From the NCBI GenBank assembly GCA_964532485.1, contig CAZHKE010000010.1, forward strand, positions 1 to 64,000: DNA of 64,000 nucleotides, given 5' to 3'. The notes under the pieces are model-generated. The model did no database searches, was not told the origin of the DNA, and worked only from the letters and a program-made list of their open reading frames with translations. The position numbers and the translations under genes were made by a program. Source of the DNA: DATBSK01 sp964532485. Lineage in GTDB: Bacteria; Actinomycetota; Acidimicrobiia; IMCC26256; PALSA-555. This document shows positions 15,669 through 24,552 of this stretch, one piece after another (position 1 is the stretch's first letter; the number at the start of each line of letters is the position of its first letter).

Positions 15669-16769
15669 TCACACCCCGCGCGGCAGGTCGTCGGGCCGCC
15701 ACCCGAGGAGCTCGACCCCGAGGCCGAGCGCGAACCGGTCGGTCATGCCGCTCACGTAGCGGACCGCGAGCCGGGCCGCCTCGGGCGAGCCGGCCTCCAC
15801 CAGATGCTCGCCCGCGTCGGGCAGTCGGCGGGGGACATCGGCGAAGTGCTCGACCAGCCCGCGCAGCAGGCGGATGACCCGCTCGGCCTGGCGGCGCGAC
15901 GCCGGCCGCAGGTAGATGTGCTCGAAGTTGAAGTCTCGGAACGCCTGGAGCGCGGTGCCGGCCGGCTCGGTCATCCCGACGTGACCCGTGCGCCCGATCG
16001 CGTCGAGCACCGCGAGCATGAACGTGCCGATCTGCTCGCTGCGCCGGGTGCCGACCGAGTCGGCGACGGCCGGCGGGAGACCACCGGGCTCGAGGATGCC
16101 GGCGCGTACGGCGTCCTCGAAGTCGTGGCACACGTACGCGATGCGGTCGGCCCAGGCGACGACCTCGCCCTCGGGCGTCGCGGGCGGTGGACGGCGCCAT
16201 GAGTGGTTGCGGATGCCGTCGAGCGTCTCGAAGCACAGGTTGAGCTCCGCGAGCGTGACGTCGGCGCCGTACACCGCGTGGTCGTAGCCGGTGTCGGGCA
16301 GGTAGGGGGAGAACGCCTCCTCGGAGGCGTGCCCGGCCGGACCGTGCCCACAGTCGTGAGCGAGGGCGATCGCCTCGGTGAGGGCGACGTTGAGGTTGGC
16401 GGCGCGAGCGATGCCGACCGCGACCTGCGCGACCTCGACGGCGTGGGTGAGGCGGGTGCGGAGGTGGTCGTCCTCGGGTGCGATGAAGACCTGGCACTTG
16501 CCGGCGAGGCGACGCCACGGCCGGGAGTGCTTGACCCTGTCGAGGTCGCGCTCGAAGCAGAGACGGAAGGGGTCGGGATCCTCGGCCCGGGACCGGGTGC
16601 CGGCGCCGATCGCCCGGGTCGCCCCGGGGGCCAGCGCCTCGGCGAGCTCGGCCTCACGTTCCTCGCGACCCAGCAGCCGCCCGCCGACGTAGGCATCGGC
16701 CGAGGCGTGTGCCCGCCGGACCTGGACGCCGGCGTCGGTCGGGATCTCGGGATGCACCTCGATGGCCAT
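15669..16769 (-). CDS. dgt: Deoxyguanosinetriphosphate triphosphohydrolase-like protein
   Basis: The 366-aa product is an HD-superfamily phosphohydrolase. It has RTRLTHAVEVAQ (His109), ALAHDCGHGPAGH (His138-Asp139) and WADRIAYVCHD (third metal Asp), the metal site of dNTP triphosphohydrolases, which release tripolyphosphate from dNTPs. Position before dnaG and rpoD is the usual actinobacterial order. An N-terminal extension with TRSRAEDPDPFR matches the family. True substrate range cannot be read from sequence. Confidence 0.9.
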   Translation of the reverse strand: MAIEVHPEIPTDAGVQVRRAHASADAYVGGRLLGREEREAELAEALAPGATRAIGAGTRSRAEDPDPFRLCFERDLDRVKHSRPWRRLAGKCQVFIAPEDDHLRTRLTHAVEVAQVAVGIARAANLNVALTEAIALAHDCGHGPAGHASEEAFSPYLPDTGYDHAVYGADVTLAELNLCFETLDGIRNHSWRRPPPATPEGEVVAWADRIAYVCHDFEDAVRAGILEPGGLPPAVADSVGTRRSEQIGTFMLAVLDAIGRTGHVGMTEPAGTALQAFRDFNFEHIYLRPASRRQAERVIRLLRGLVEHFADVPRRLPDAGEHLVEAGSPEAARLAVRYVSGMTDRFALGLGVELLGWRPDDLPRGV

Positions 16770-16817
16770 GCGTCGAGGGTACCGACCGGGTGTGACATGT
16801 CTGACACGACCCGCTCG

Positions 16818-17558
16818 TCAGTCCGGCCAGTCGTCTCCGGTGGGCAGGCGGAAGCACTCCTCGCGGAGCAGGTCGACGAACGCGTCGACACCAGCCTGCT
16901 CGACGAGCGGCTCGACCTGGCTCGCCTGGCAGCGCAAGGCTCGCGCCTTTCGGGCGGCAAGCTCGTCGTCGGCGACGAAGTAGACGGCGAGCTCGTGGGC
17001 CGGGGTGGTGGGTGTCGGCACGTCGTCGACCATCATCACGTCGTCCATCGCCACCGCGTCCGCGAACCGCTGGGCCCACTCGGGCGTGTTCGTCGTGTAG
17101 AGCAGCCGGGGCGTCCAGGAGGCGGCGCGACACGCGAGCGTGGTCCAGCACCCGACCGCGATGTGGTCCTCATGGAACGTGGTGCCGTCCGGTCCGAAGG
17201 TCAGCACCGTGTCGGGCTGCACCTCGTCGACGATCGACCGCAACCGCGCCGCAGGCTCGTCGACCGGCACCGCCGCGCACCCCGAATCGGGGTAGTCGAG
17301 CCAGACGTGCTCGCCAACACCGAGCACCCCGAGGCAGGCCTCGAGCTCGGCTTCCCGCAGCGCCTTGCGCTCGGCGAGCGATCGCGGGTCATCGTCGGGG
17401 AACCCCAGCTCGCCGCGCGTGGCGGTGACGCAGACGACGCGCCGAGCGGCGTCGCTGGCGACGGCCATCAGCGCACCCGCGACGTACGCCTCGTCGTCGG
17501 GATGCGCGAACACAGCCAGGATCGATCCCAGATCCCCGGGATCCGCGTTCCCAGTCAC
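16818..17558 (-). CDS. PIG-L/LmbE-family zinc deacetylase
   Basis: The 246-aa product has the zinc motif AHPDDE (His19, Asp22), LDYPDSG, and FHEDHIAVG supplying the third zinc ligand. The family removes acetyl groups from GlcNAc-type sugars, for example MshB in mycothiol synthesis and Mca in mycothiol conjugate turnover. Motifs do not separate these. It lies ten bases after ppdK on the same strand with no mycothiol gene beside it. I leave the substrate open. Confidence 0.85.
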   Translation of the reverse strand: MTGNADPGDLGSILAVFAHPDDEAYVAGALMAVASDAARRVVCVTATRGELGFPDDDPRSLAERKALREAELEACLGVLGVGEHVWLDYPDSGCAAVPVDEPAARLRSIVDEVQPDTVLTFGPDGTTFHEDHIAVGCWTTLACRAASWTPRLLYTTNTPEWAQRFADAVAMDDVMMVDDVPTPTTPAHELAVYFVADDELAARKARALRCQASQVEPLVEQAGVDAFVDLLREECFRLPTGDDWPD

Positions 17559-17567
17559 GGTCGGTCG

Positions 17568-20213
17568 TCAGGCGGTGGTGCCCGGCCCGCTGTCGCCGAG
17601 GGCGGCGTGGGCGGCCGCGAGACGCGCAATCGGGACGCGGTAGGGCGAGCAGGACACGTAGTCGAGTCCGACCTGGTGGCAGAAGGTGATCGACTCGGGG
17701 TCGCCGCCGTGCTCGCCGCAGATCCCGAGCTTGAGGTCGGGACGCACGCTCCGACCGCGCTCGACGGCGATTCGCACGAGCTCGCCGACACCGCGCGCGT
17801 CGAGGACTTCGAAGGGGTTCGCGTCGAGCAGCTTGAGCTCGAGGTACTCCGACATGAACCGACCCTCGACGTCGTCGCGCGAGAAGCCGAACGCCATCTG
17901 CGTGAGGTCGTTGGTGCCGAACGAGAAGAACTCGGCGTGGACGGCGATCTCGTCGGCGACGATCGCGGCGCGGGGCGTCTCCACCATGGTGCCGACGAGG
18001 TAGTTGACGCCGCCGACGCCGTGGCTCTCGGACTCGAGCTCGGCGGCCACCTCGCGCACCCAGCCCACCGCGAGTGCGAGCTCGGGTCCTGACACCGAGA
18101 GTGGGATCATCACCTCGATCCTCGGGTCGCCACCGGCGATCTTTCGTTGCATCGCCGCGTCGAACAGCGCGCGCACCTGGGCGCGGTAGAGGTCGGGCTT
18201 CAGCACCCCCAGCCGCACGCCTCTCGTGCCCAGCATGGGATTCGACTCGCGCCACTGCTGCGCCGCATGGAGCAGCGCGCGACCCTCGTCGTCGAGCTCA
18301 CCCTTGGCGTCGCGCACGAGCAGCTCTTCGATGTCGGGCAGGAACTCGTGCAGCGGCGGGTCGAGGAGACGCACGGTGACGGGCAGCCCGTCCATCGCCT
18401 CGAGGATCCCGACGTAGTCGGCGCGCTGGAGCCGCTCGAGCTCGTCGAGCGCAGCCCGCTCCTCGGCGGCGTCGGCCGCGAGGATGAAGCGCTGGACGAT
18501 CGGGAGGCGGTCGCCGAGGAACATGTGCTCCGTGCGACACAGGCCGATGCCCTCCGCGCCGAACCGCCGCGCGACCTGCGCGTCGTGCGGGAGGTCGGCG
18601 TTGGTGCGCACACCGAGGGTCCGCAGCTCGTCGGCCCAGCCCAGCACGACCTCGAACGGACCCGTCGGCTCGGGTGTGACGACCGCAACCGCGCCGAGGA
18701 CGATCTCGCCGGTCGCGCCGTTGATCGAGATCTCGTCGCCCTCGCGCACCACGATGTCACCGACCGCGAACTGCTTGGCGTGCACGTCGATGTCGAGATC
18801 GGCGGCGCCGCACACGGCCGGCGTGCCCATGCCGCGCGCCACCACCGCCGCGTGGCTCACGAGCCCGCCGCGCGAAGTGAGGATGCCCTCGGCCGCGATC
18901 ATCCCGTGCAGGTCGTCGGGCGACGTCTCGGGTCGCACGAGGATCACGTGCGCGCCATCGGCTGCCGAGGCCTCTGCCTCGTCGGCGGTGAACACCGCCT
19001 TGCCGACCGCGGCCCCCGGTGACGCGTTCAGGCCCTTGGCGAGCACGGAGAACTCGGCGCGCGGGTCGAACTGCGCATGGAGGAGCTGGTCGAGCTGCTC
19101 GGGCTGCACGCGGTGCACGCCTTCGCGCTTGTCGATCATGCCCTCGGCTTCCATCTCGACGGCCATTCTCAGCGCGGCGGCCGCCGAGCGCTTGCCGACG
19201 CGCGTCTGGAGGATGAAGAGCCGGCCCTGCTCGATGGTGAACTCGATGTCGCACATGTCGCGGTAATGACCCTCGAGCGTCGCCATGACCTCGAGCAGCT
19301 GCTGGTGGCACTCGGGGAACACCCCGGCCATCGCGTGGAGCGGCTGGGTGACGCGGATGCCGGCCACGACGTCTTCGCCCTGGGCGTTGGCGAGGAAGTC
19401 GCCGTACTCCTGCCGCTCCCCCGTCGCCGGGTCGCGCGTGAACGCGACACCCGTGCCGGAATCGTCGCCCTTGTTGCCGAACACCATCGCCTGCACGTTG
19501 ACGGCCGTGCCGAGGTCGTCGGGGATCTTCTCCATCCGGCGGTAGATCCGCGCCCGCTCCCCGTTCCACGAGCGGAACACGGCTTCGATCGCGAGCCGCA
19601 GCTGCTCGCGGGGGTCCTGCGGGAACTCGATCCCCGCGTGCTCCTGCACGATCCCCTTGAACGTCTCGATGAGACCGCGGAGCATGGCGGCATCGAGCTC
19701 GGGGTCGGTCTCGACGCCCTGCTCGGCTCGGAGCACGTCGAGGGCGTCCTCGAACAGCTCGCCGTCGACGTCGAGGACGATCTTGCCGAACATCTGCACG
19801 AACCGACGATACGAGTCGAACGCGAACCGCTCGTTGTCGGTCTGCTTCGCGAGGCCGCCGACCGAGACGTCGTTGAGCCCGAGGTTGAGGACCGTGTCCA
19901 TCATCCCCGGCATCGAGAACGGCGCACCGGAGCGCACCGACACGAGCAGCGGGTCGACGTCGTCGCCGAGCGTCTTGCCCATCTTCGACTCGAGCGCGGC
20001 GAGTGCGGCCGCGACCTCGTCCATCAGCCCGGCGGGCAGCGTCTCCTTGCCGGTCATGAACGCGTTGCACGCGTCCGTCGTGATCGTGAAGCCGGGAGGT
20101 ACCGGGAGGCCGAGGTTGGTCATCTCCGCGAGGTTGGCGCCCTTGCCCCCGAGCAGGTACTTCTGCTCCTTGGAGCCCTCTTCGAAGGCGTAGACGTACT
20201 CGGTCCCGGTCAT
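17568..20213 (-). CDS. ppdK: Pyruvate, phosphate dikinase
   Basis: The 881-aa product has an N-terminal ATP-grasp domain (LLGGKGANLAEM), the phospho-His swivel domain with GGLVSHAAVVARGMGTP, and the C-terminal PEP/pyruvate barrel with CRTEHMF, GTNDLTQM and GICGEHGGDP. It interconverts pyruvate plus ATP plus phosphate and PEP plus AMP plus PPi. ATG 20213 is preferred over GTG 20228 because the family begins with the short segment before YVYAFEEG. Size is standard for the dikinase and larger than PEP synthase. Confidence 0.96.
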   Translation of the reverse strand: MTGTEYVYAFEEGSKEQKYLLGGKGANLAEMTNLGLPVPPGFTITTDACNAFMTGKETLPAGLMDEVAAALAALESKMGKTLGDDVDPLLVSVRSGAPFSMPGMMDTVLNLGLNDVSVGGLAKQTDNERFAFDSYRRFVQMFGKIVLDVDGELFEDALDVLRAEQGVETDPELDAAMLRGLIETFKGIVQEHAGIEFPQDPREQLRLAIEAVFRSWNGERARIYRRMEKIPDDLGTAVNVQAMVFGNKGDDSGTGVAFTRDPATGERQEYGDFLANAQGEDVVAGIRVTQPLHAMAGVFPECHQQLLEVMATLEGHYRDMCDIEFTIEQGRLFILQTRVGKRSAAAALRMAVEMEAEGMIDKREGVHRVQPEQLDQLLHAQFDPRAEFSVLAKGLNASPGAAVGKAVFTADEAEASAADGAHVILVRPETSPDDLHGMIAAEGILTSRGGLVSHAAVVARGMGTPAVCGAADLDIDVHAKQFAVGDIVVREGDEISINGATGEIVLGAVAVVTPEPTGPFEVVLGWADELRTLGVRTNADLPHDAQVARRFGAEGIGLCRTEHMFLGDRLPIVQRFILAADAAEERAALDELERLQRADYVGILEAMDGLPVTVRLLDPPLHEFLPDIEELLVRDAKGELDDEGRALLHAAQQWRESNPMLGTRGVRLGVLKPDLYRAQVRALFDAAMQRKIAGGDPRIEVMIPLSVSGPELALAVGWVREVAAELESESHGVGGVNYLVGTMVETPRAAIVADEIAVHAEFFSFGTNDLTQMAFGFSRDDVEGRFMSEYLELKLLDANPFEVLDARGVGELVRIAVERGRSVRPDLKLGICGEHGGDPESITFCHQVGLDYVSCSPYRVPIARLAAAHAALGDSGPGTTA

Positions 20214-20274
20214 CGCTGCGTCTCCCACTGCGGTCGCCCCGAGCCTACCGATCCCCTGATGACGCGGGGTGCGG

Positions 20275-21384
20275 TCAGCCGTCGACGACGATCGTGTGCG
20301 CGAGTCGGTCGTGGAGACCCTGGAAGTTCGCGTTGCGGGGCCACGTGAGCACGCCGAAGAGGACCAGCGCGAACGCCAACGGTCCGAGGATCGACGCGAA
20401 CAAGAACGCCGCGAGCACCGGGGTGCCGTAGCGCGACATCGCCCCGCCGAAGCGCAGCGGCGAACCGTCGTCCTGCACGACGTGGACGCGCATCAGATGC
20501 TTGCCGAACGTCCGACCCGTCCGCAGGCTCGACGGGATCAGGTAGATCAGCGCAAGAGCGACCGCGATGAGCAGCACACCGAACTGACCCGGGAGGATCT
20601 CGGACTGGAGGTCTTCCTGGCGGCCCTCGGCCGCGTCGATTCGTTGATCGATCTGCTTGTCGGTCGGGTTGGTCTCCTCGAAGCCCGCGACGACGTTCAC
20701 CGTCGAGCACTCGTCGTTGGCCTTCTCGATGTGGTTGGCGCGGCTGTTCGACTGACGGCCCGCGTCCTTCGCCGACTCGAGCTCGTCGAGGCAGTCGCTG
20801 ATGTGATCGAGCTTGTCGGTCTGCTGAGGGTAGATCTGCTCGACAGCGACGACGCCGATGAACTGCTGGGCGATCAGGATGACCGCGAGCACGACGACAT
20901 CGATGCCGAGCGCGATCAGGCGCGCGCGTGGCGGCGGAGGCTGGAACCCCGGCGGCCACGTCGGAGGTGTCGGCGGGTGCTCGGTCGAGAAGAGCCCCTG
21001 GCGCGCCGCTCCCTGCCGGGGCGCACGCGGCTGGCGCGCCGCGGCACCCTGGCGCGCCGGAGTGCGATCTTCGTGCTCGTCCACGGTGACGTCGCCGTCA
21101 TCGCGGATCTCCGAGCCCGGCTCACGCGTGATGCCCATCGACTCGTCGTGCTTGCCGCGTTGCACGGGGTCGGAGAGCACCTGCCACGCCGACCGCACGC
21201 GCGCCTCCTCGGCACGGGCGGCAGCGATCGCGCTGCCCTCGGGCCGCCTCGCGGTCTCAGCGTCCGTGACCGCGCCCTGAGCGTCGCTCAGCCGCTCGCG
21301 GTACGCGGCGCGGATCTCGTCCTTCGACGCGTTGGGGTCGACTCCCAGCACGTCGTAGTGGCTCTGGTCCTGGTCGTCACTCAC
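20275..21384 (-). CDS. Membrane protein with degenerate J-like domain and RDD domain
   Basis: The 369-aa product begins with a J-domain-like segment (HYDVLGVDPNASKDEIRAAY, then AWQVLSDPVQRGKHDE), but the HPD loop needed to stimulate Hsp70 is missing; the equivalent region reads RERLSDAQGAV. A long Arg/Pro/Gln linker follows, then an RDD-type membrane domain with helices near 155-180, 275-295 and 325-350, an insert rich in charged residues between the first two, and the signature FGKHLMRVHVV. ATGA overlap couples it to glyS. The function is unknown. It could be a membrane adaptor that keeps only the J scaffold. Confidence 0.75.
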   Translation of the reverse strand: MSDDQDQSHYDVLGVDPNASKDEIRAAYRERLSDAQGAVTDAETARRPEGSAIAAARAEEARVRSAWQVLSDPVQRGKHDESMGITREPGSEIRDDGDVTVDEHEDRTPARQGAAARQPRAPRQGAARQGLFSTEHPPTPPTWPPGFQPPPPRARLIALGIDVVVLAVILIAQQFIGVVAVEQIYPQQTDKLDHISDCLDELESAKDAGRQSNSRANHIEKANDECSTVNVVAGFEETNPTDKQIDQRIDAAEGRQEDLQSEILPGQFGVLLIAVALALIYLIPSSLRTGRTFGKHLMRVHVVQDDGSPLRFGGAMSRYGTPVLAAFLFASILGPLAFALVLFGVLTWPRNANFQGLHDRLAHTIVVDG

Positions 21385-22709
21385 GTCGGCATTTGCTCCC
21401 CGAGGAAGGCGACCAGATCGTTGATGGCCACGCGGTCCTGGTTCATCGTGTCGCGGTCACGCACCGTGACCGCCTCGTCGTCGAGGGTCTCGAAGTCGAT
21501 CGTCACGCACCACGGAGTCCCCACTTCATCCTGTCGACGGTAGCGGCGCCCGATCGATCCGGCGCTATCGACGTCGATCATCAGCTCGGGTCGCAGGAGG
21601 CCCGCCACCTCCTCGGCGACCGGCACGAGCCGCTCGTGGCGGGAGAGCGGCAGCACCGCCGCCTGCAGCGGGGCAAGCCGGGGGTCGAGGTGGAGGACGG
21701 TCCGCTTCTCGGTGCCACCCTTGTCGTTGGGCACGTCTTCCTCGTCGTACGCGGCCAGCAGGAACGCGAGCGTCGCGCGGTCGGCGCCAAGGGCCGGCTC
21801 GACGACGTGCGGCACGTACCGACGATCGTGCTCCTGGTCGAAGTACGAGAGGTCGACGCCCGAGTGCTCGGCATGCTGCTTCAGGTCGAAGTCGGCGCGG
21901 TTGGCGATGCCTTCGAGCTCGCCCCAACCCCACGGGTAGTCGAACTCCACGTCGGACGTGCAGACCGAGTAGTGCGACAGCTCGTCGGCCGCGTGCGGAC
22001 GCAGCCGCAGCCGCGCCTGGGGGATCCCCAGGTCGGTGAACCAGCGAAGTCGCTCCTGGCACCAGTACTCGTACCAACGCTCGCCGTCCTCCGGCGGGAC
22101 GAAGTACTCCATCTCCATCTGCTCGAACTCGCGCGTGCGGAAGATGAAGTTGCCCGGGGTGATCTCGTTGCGGAACGACTTCCCGATCTGCGCGATCCCG
22201 AATGGCGGCTTCTTCCGCGTCGTCGTCTGGACGTTCTGGAAGTTGACGAAGATGCCCTGCGCCGTCTCCGGCCGTAGGTACGCGACCGACGAGTCGTCCT
22301 CGACGGGCCCGACGTAGGTCTTGAACATCAGGTTGAAGAGCCGCGCCTCTGTGAACGAGTCCTTCGCGCCACAGTTGGGGCAGGCGCCCGAAGCGGGGAG
22401 GTGGTCGGCGCGGAACCGCTGCTTGCAGCGCTTGCAGTCGACGAGGGGGTCGGTGAACGTCGCGGTGTGCCCGCTGGCCTCCCAGACGCGGGGCGCCATG
22501 AGGATCGCCGCGTCGAGGCCGACGACGTCGTCGCGCAGCTGGACCATCGATCGCCACCACGCGTCCTTCACGTTGCGCTTGAGGAGGACGCCGAGCGGCC
22601 CGTAGTCCCACGTCGACCGGAACCCGCCGTAGATCTCGCTCGAGGGGAACACGAACCCACGCCGCTTGCACAGGTTGACGACGCGTTCCATCAGTTCGGG
22701 CTTCGCCAT
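21381..22709 (-). CDS. glyS: Glycyl-tRNA synthetase, dimeric class II type
   Basis: The 442-aa product starts at ATG 22709 (MAKPELMERVV). It has the class II motifs: YGPLGVLLKRNVKDAWW, RPETAQGIFVNF, FRNEITP and REFEQMEMEYF, and the C-terminal anticodon-binding domain with the GSIGRRYRRQDEVGTPWCV segment. A CKRC...CPNC zinc-like insert lies at about 88-110. It charges tRNA-Gly. The length is normal for the alpha2 bacterial type. It is followed with ATGA overlap by the J-like/RDD gene. Confidence 0.96.
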   Translation of the reverse strand: MAKPELMERVVNLCKRRGFVFPSSEIYGGFRSTWDYGPLGVLLKRNVKDAWWRSMVQLRDDVVGLDAAILMAPRVWEASGHTATFTDPLVDCKRCKQRFRADHLPASGACPNCGAKDSFTEARLFNLMFKTYVGPVEDDSSVAYLRPETAQGIFVNFQNVQTTTRKKPPFGIAQIGKSFRNEITPGNFIFRTREFEQMEMEYFVPPEDGERWYEYWCQERLRWFTDLGIPQARLRLRPHAADELSHYSVCTSDVEFDYPWGWGELEGIANRADFDLKQHAEHSGVDLSYFDQEHDRRYVPHVVEPALGADRATLAFLLAAYDEEDVPNDKGGTEKRTVLHLDPRLAPLQAAVLPLSRHERLVPVAEEVAGLLRPELMIDVDSAGSIGRRYRRQDEVGTPWCVTIDFETLDDEAVTVRDRDTMNQDRVAINDLVAFLGEQMPT

Positions 22710-22777
22710 ACGAGAGCATCGATCGTATCGGAGCGCCCTCCGATCCCGACTGTCGCGTCGAGCTGGGCCCGACGGCG

Positions 22778-22894
22778 TCAGGTGGCCGGCGCGTCCGCCA
22801 TGCCTGGATCGTCGATCTCGACGATCTCGTGGCCGAACGGGAACAGCGCGAGCACCAGCCACAGGATGTTGCCGATCGTCTTCAGACGTGTCAC
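22778..22894 (-). pseudogene. 38-codon YccF-like remnant with internal deletion
   Basis: GTG 22894 to TGA 22778-22780 encodes 38 aa. Residues 4-16 (LKTIGNILWLVLA) look like the start of YccF-domain membrane proteins, and LFPFGHEIVE at 17-26 looks like the end of the same domain. The middle of the family, with the repeated Ile-Ile-Gly-Ile-Pro-Phe-Gly membrane segments, is absent, as if removed in frame. A G-rich stretch precedes the start. It lies 24 bp after recO. It may be a deleted pseudogene or a genuinely shortened one-helix protein. The family call is from memory of the motif. Confidence 0.45.
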
Positions 22895-22918
22895 CCCCCA
22901 CCTCGAGCACGTCCGCTT

Positions 22919-23647
22919 CTACAGCAACGCGGCGCTGCGGAGGCGGCGTTCGGAGTGGTGCTCGAGCGCCGCCACCGCGAGACGCTCGACGTCGCGCAGC
23001 ACGTCGTCGGACGGCGGCGCGTCGAGGACTCCGCGCAGCCCTCCGTTCACGATCGCCTCGATGACCGCGAGGGAACCAGCTCGCACGCGCCGCCCACCGA
23101 CAAGCGCGCAGTCGGCGCAGAGCACGCCCCCGTCGTCGGGGTCGAAGGCCGCGAACCCCCGGGCAGGGTCGGCGGGCGCACCACACCGCGCGCAGGCATC
23201 GAGCACCGGATGGAACCCCTCGAGGGAGAGCAGCTTCCAGAAGAACGCGGTGCTGATGATCGGCGATGGCTCGGCCGCGAGCGTCAGCAGCGCGTTCGAG
23301 AGCATCCGATACAGGGCGGGGTTCGGTTCGCGCTCGGGCGAGACCTGGTCGACTGCCTCGAGCATGGAGGTCGCGTGCGTGATGGACCCGTAGTGCTCGC
23401 GCAGGCGGCGGTTGGCGTCGATCGTCTCGACCTGGGTGACGATGTCGAGCTCACGCCCGCGGTAGAGCTGGAGCGCCACGTTGCTCATCGGCTCGAGCCG
23501 CGCACCGAAGCGGCTCGCCGTGCGCCGGATCCCCTTCGCGACCGCCCGCACCTTGCCGTGCCCATGGGTGAGGAACGTGACGATGCGATCGGCCTCACCC
23601 AGCTTGATCGTGCGCAGGACGACGCCCTGATCGCGGTACAACGCCAC
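22919..23647 (-). CDS. recO: DNA repair protein RecO
   Basis: The 242-aa product starts at GTG 23647 (ALYRDQGVVLRTIKLGEADRI). It has the N-terminal OB fold with HGKVRAVAKGIRR and a C-terminal helical domain with a four-Cys zinc site (CARCGAP and CADC, about residues 150-180). RecO loads RecA with RecR in gap repair. It follows uppS on the same strand, a common actinobacterial order. Confidence 0.93.
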   Translation of the reverse strand: MALYRDQGVVLRTIKLGEADRIVTFLTHGHGKVRAVAKGIRRTASRFGARLEPMSNVALQLYRGRELDIVTQVETIDANRRLREHYGSITHATSMLEAVDQVSPEREPNPALYRMLSNALLTLAAEPSPIISTAFFWKLLSLEGFHPVLDACARCGAPADPARGFAAFDPDDGGVLCADCALVGGRRVRAGSLAVIEAIVNGGLRGVLDAPPSDDVLRDVERLAVAALEHHSERRLRSAALL

Positions 23648-23720
23648 CCGTGGAGTGTAACGACACGCGTGTGATTCAGCGTCGTGCCCGGCGGGCGCCC
23701 CCAACCGAGCGAGCGCTCGC

Positions 23721-23758
23721 GTTGCGGGCATCCGCTGCCGCGGCGAGCGACGCGGTCA
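23721..23758. repeat. Post-stop element shared with the proB 3' end
   Basis: Read with the genes, the segment starting at the uppS stop (TGACCGCGTCGCTCGCCGCGG, then GGATGCCCG) matches the segment starting at the proB stop near 62550-62586 at 28 of 36 positions with no gaps. Here the inverted repeat is weaker than in the proB copy. It may be a terminator or small dispersed repeat family. Confidence 0.35.
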
Positions 23759-24481
23759 GACGGCCCCGAAGCGGCGCTCGCGCCGCTGGAACTCGCGTAC
23801 GGCGGCGAAGAGGTCGCCACGGCGGAAGTCGGGCCAGAGGACCTCGGTGAACACGAGCTCGCTGTAGGCGGCCTCCCAGAGGAGGAAGTTCGACGTCCGG
23901 AACTCGCCGGATGTCCGCACCAGGACGTCCGGGTCGGGCATGTCGGCCGCGTAGAGGTGCCTTCGGATCGTGCGTTCGCCGATCTTCTCGGGAGCGACTC
24001 GGCGAGACCGCGCCTCGGTCGCGATCGCGCGCACCGCGTCGACGAGCTCGGCACGGCCGCCGTAGTTGAACGCGAACGTCAAGGTCATGCGCCGGTTGCG
24101 GCGAGTGAGCTCCTCGGTGTCCTCGATGTGGCGCAGCACGCGCTTCGGCACTCGCCCTCCTCGGCGACCGATGAACCGCACGCGGACGCCGCGCTCGTTC
24201 AGGTCGTCGCGACGCCGCAGCAGCAGCGACTCGTTGAAGCGCATCAGGAAGCGCACCTCTTCCAGGGGACGGCGCCAGTTCTCGGTCGAGAACGCATAGA
24301 CCGTCATCCACTCGAGCCCGATCTCCAACGCGCCCTCGACGGTGTCGAAGAGCGCTTCCTCCCCGGCGGCATGGCCGTCGGTTCGCCTCAGACCCCGGCG
24401 CTGCGCCCACCGTCCGTTGCCGTCCATGACGATCGCAACGTGGCGCGGCACGCGCGCGGAATCGATCCCCTCGACGGGCAT
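23756..24481 (-). CDS. uppS: Isoprenyl transferase (undecaprenyl/decaprenyl diphosphate synthase)
   Basis: The 241-aa product is a cis-prenyltransferase: HVAIVMDGNGRWAQRRGL (catalytic Asp), a helix with YAFSTENWRRP, FAFNYGGRAEL, and the C-terminal VRTSGEFRTSNFLLWEAAYSE signature. It condenses isopentenyl diphosphate units to the long cis-polyprenyl diphosphate used as lipid carrier for cell wall synthesis. Chain length cannot be predicted here. It is the first gene of the minus-strand run with recO, divergent from the lipid kinase gene. Confidence 0.95.
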   Translation of the reverse strand: MPVEGIDSARVPRHVAIVMDGNGRWAQRRGLRRTDGHAAGEEALFDTVEGALEIGLEWMTVYAFSTENWRRPLEEVRFLMRFNESLLLRRRDDLNERGVRVRFIGRRGGRVPKRVLRHIEDTEELTRRNRRMTLTFAFNYGGRAELVDAVRAIATEARSRRVAPEKIGERTIRRHLYAADMPDPDVLVRTSGEFRTSNFLLWEAAYSELVFTEVLWPDFRRGDLFAAVREFQRRERRFGAV

Positions 24482-24552
24482 CCAGTCACCCTACCGAGCC
24501 GTCGCTCGGAGCACGCCGCCGCGGCGAACGAGTGACACTACGATCCGGCGCC

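Noticed and set aside
12287..15759. Two long plus-strand open frames (12287-14719 and 13720-15759)
   Set aside because: Both are antisense to rpoD and dnaG and show no motifs of their own.
16786..16806. Palindromic GTGTGACATGTCTGACAC between dgt and the PIG-L gene
   Set aside because: It resembles an operator core, but it lies between co-directional genes, there is no linked regulator, and short palindromes like this occur by chance.
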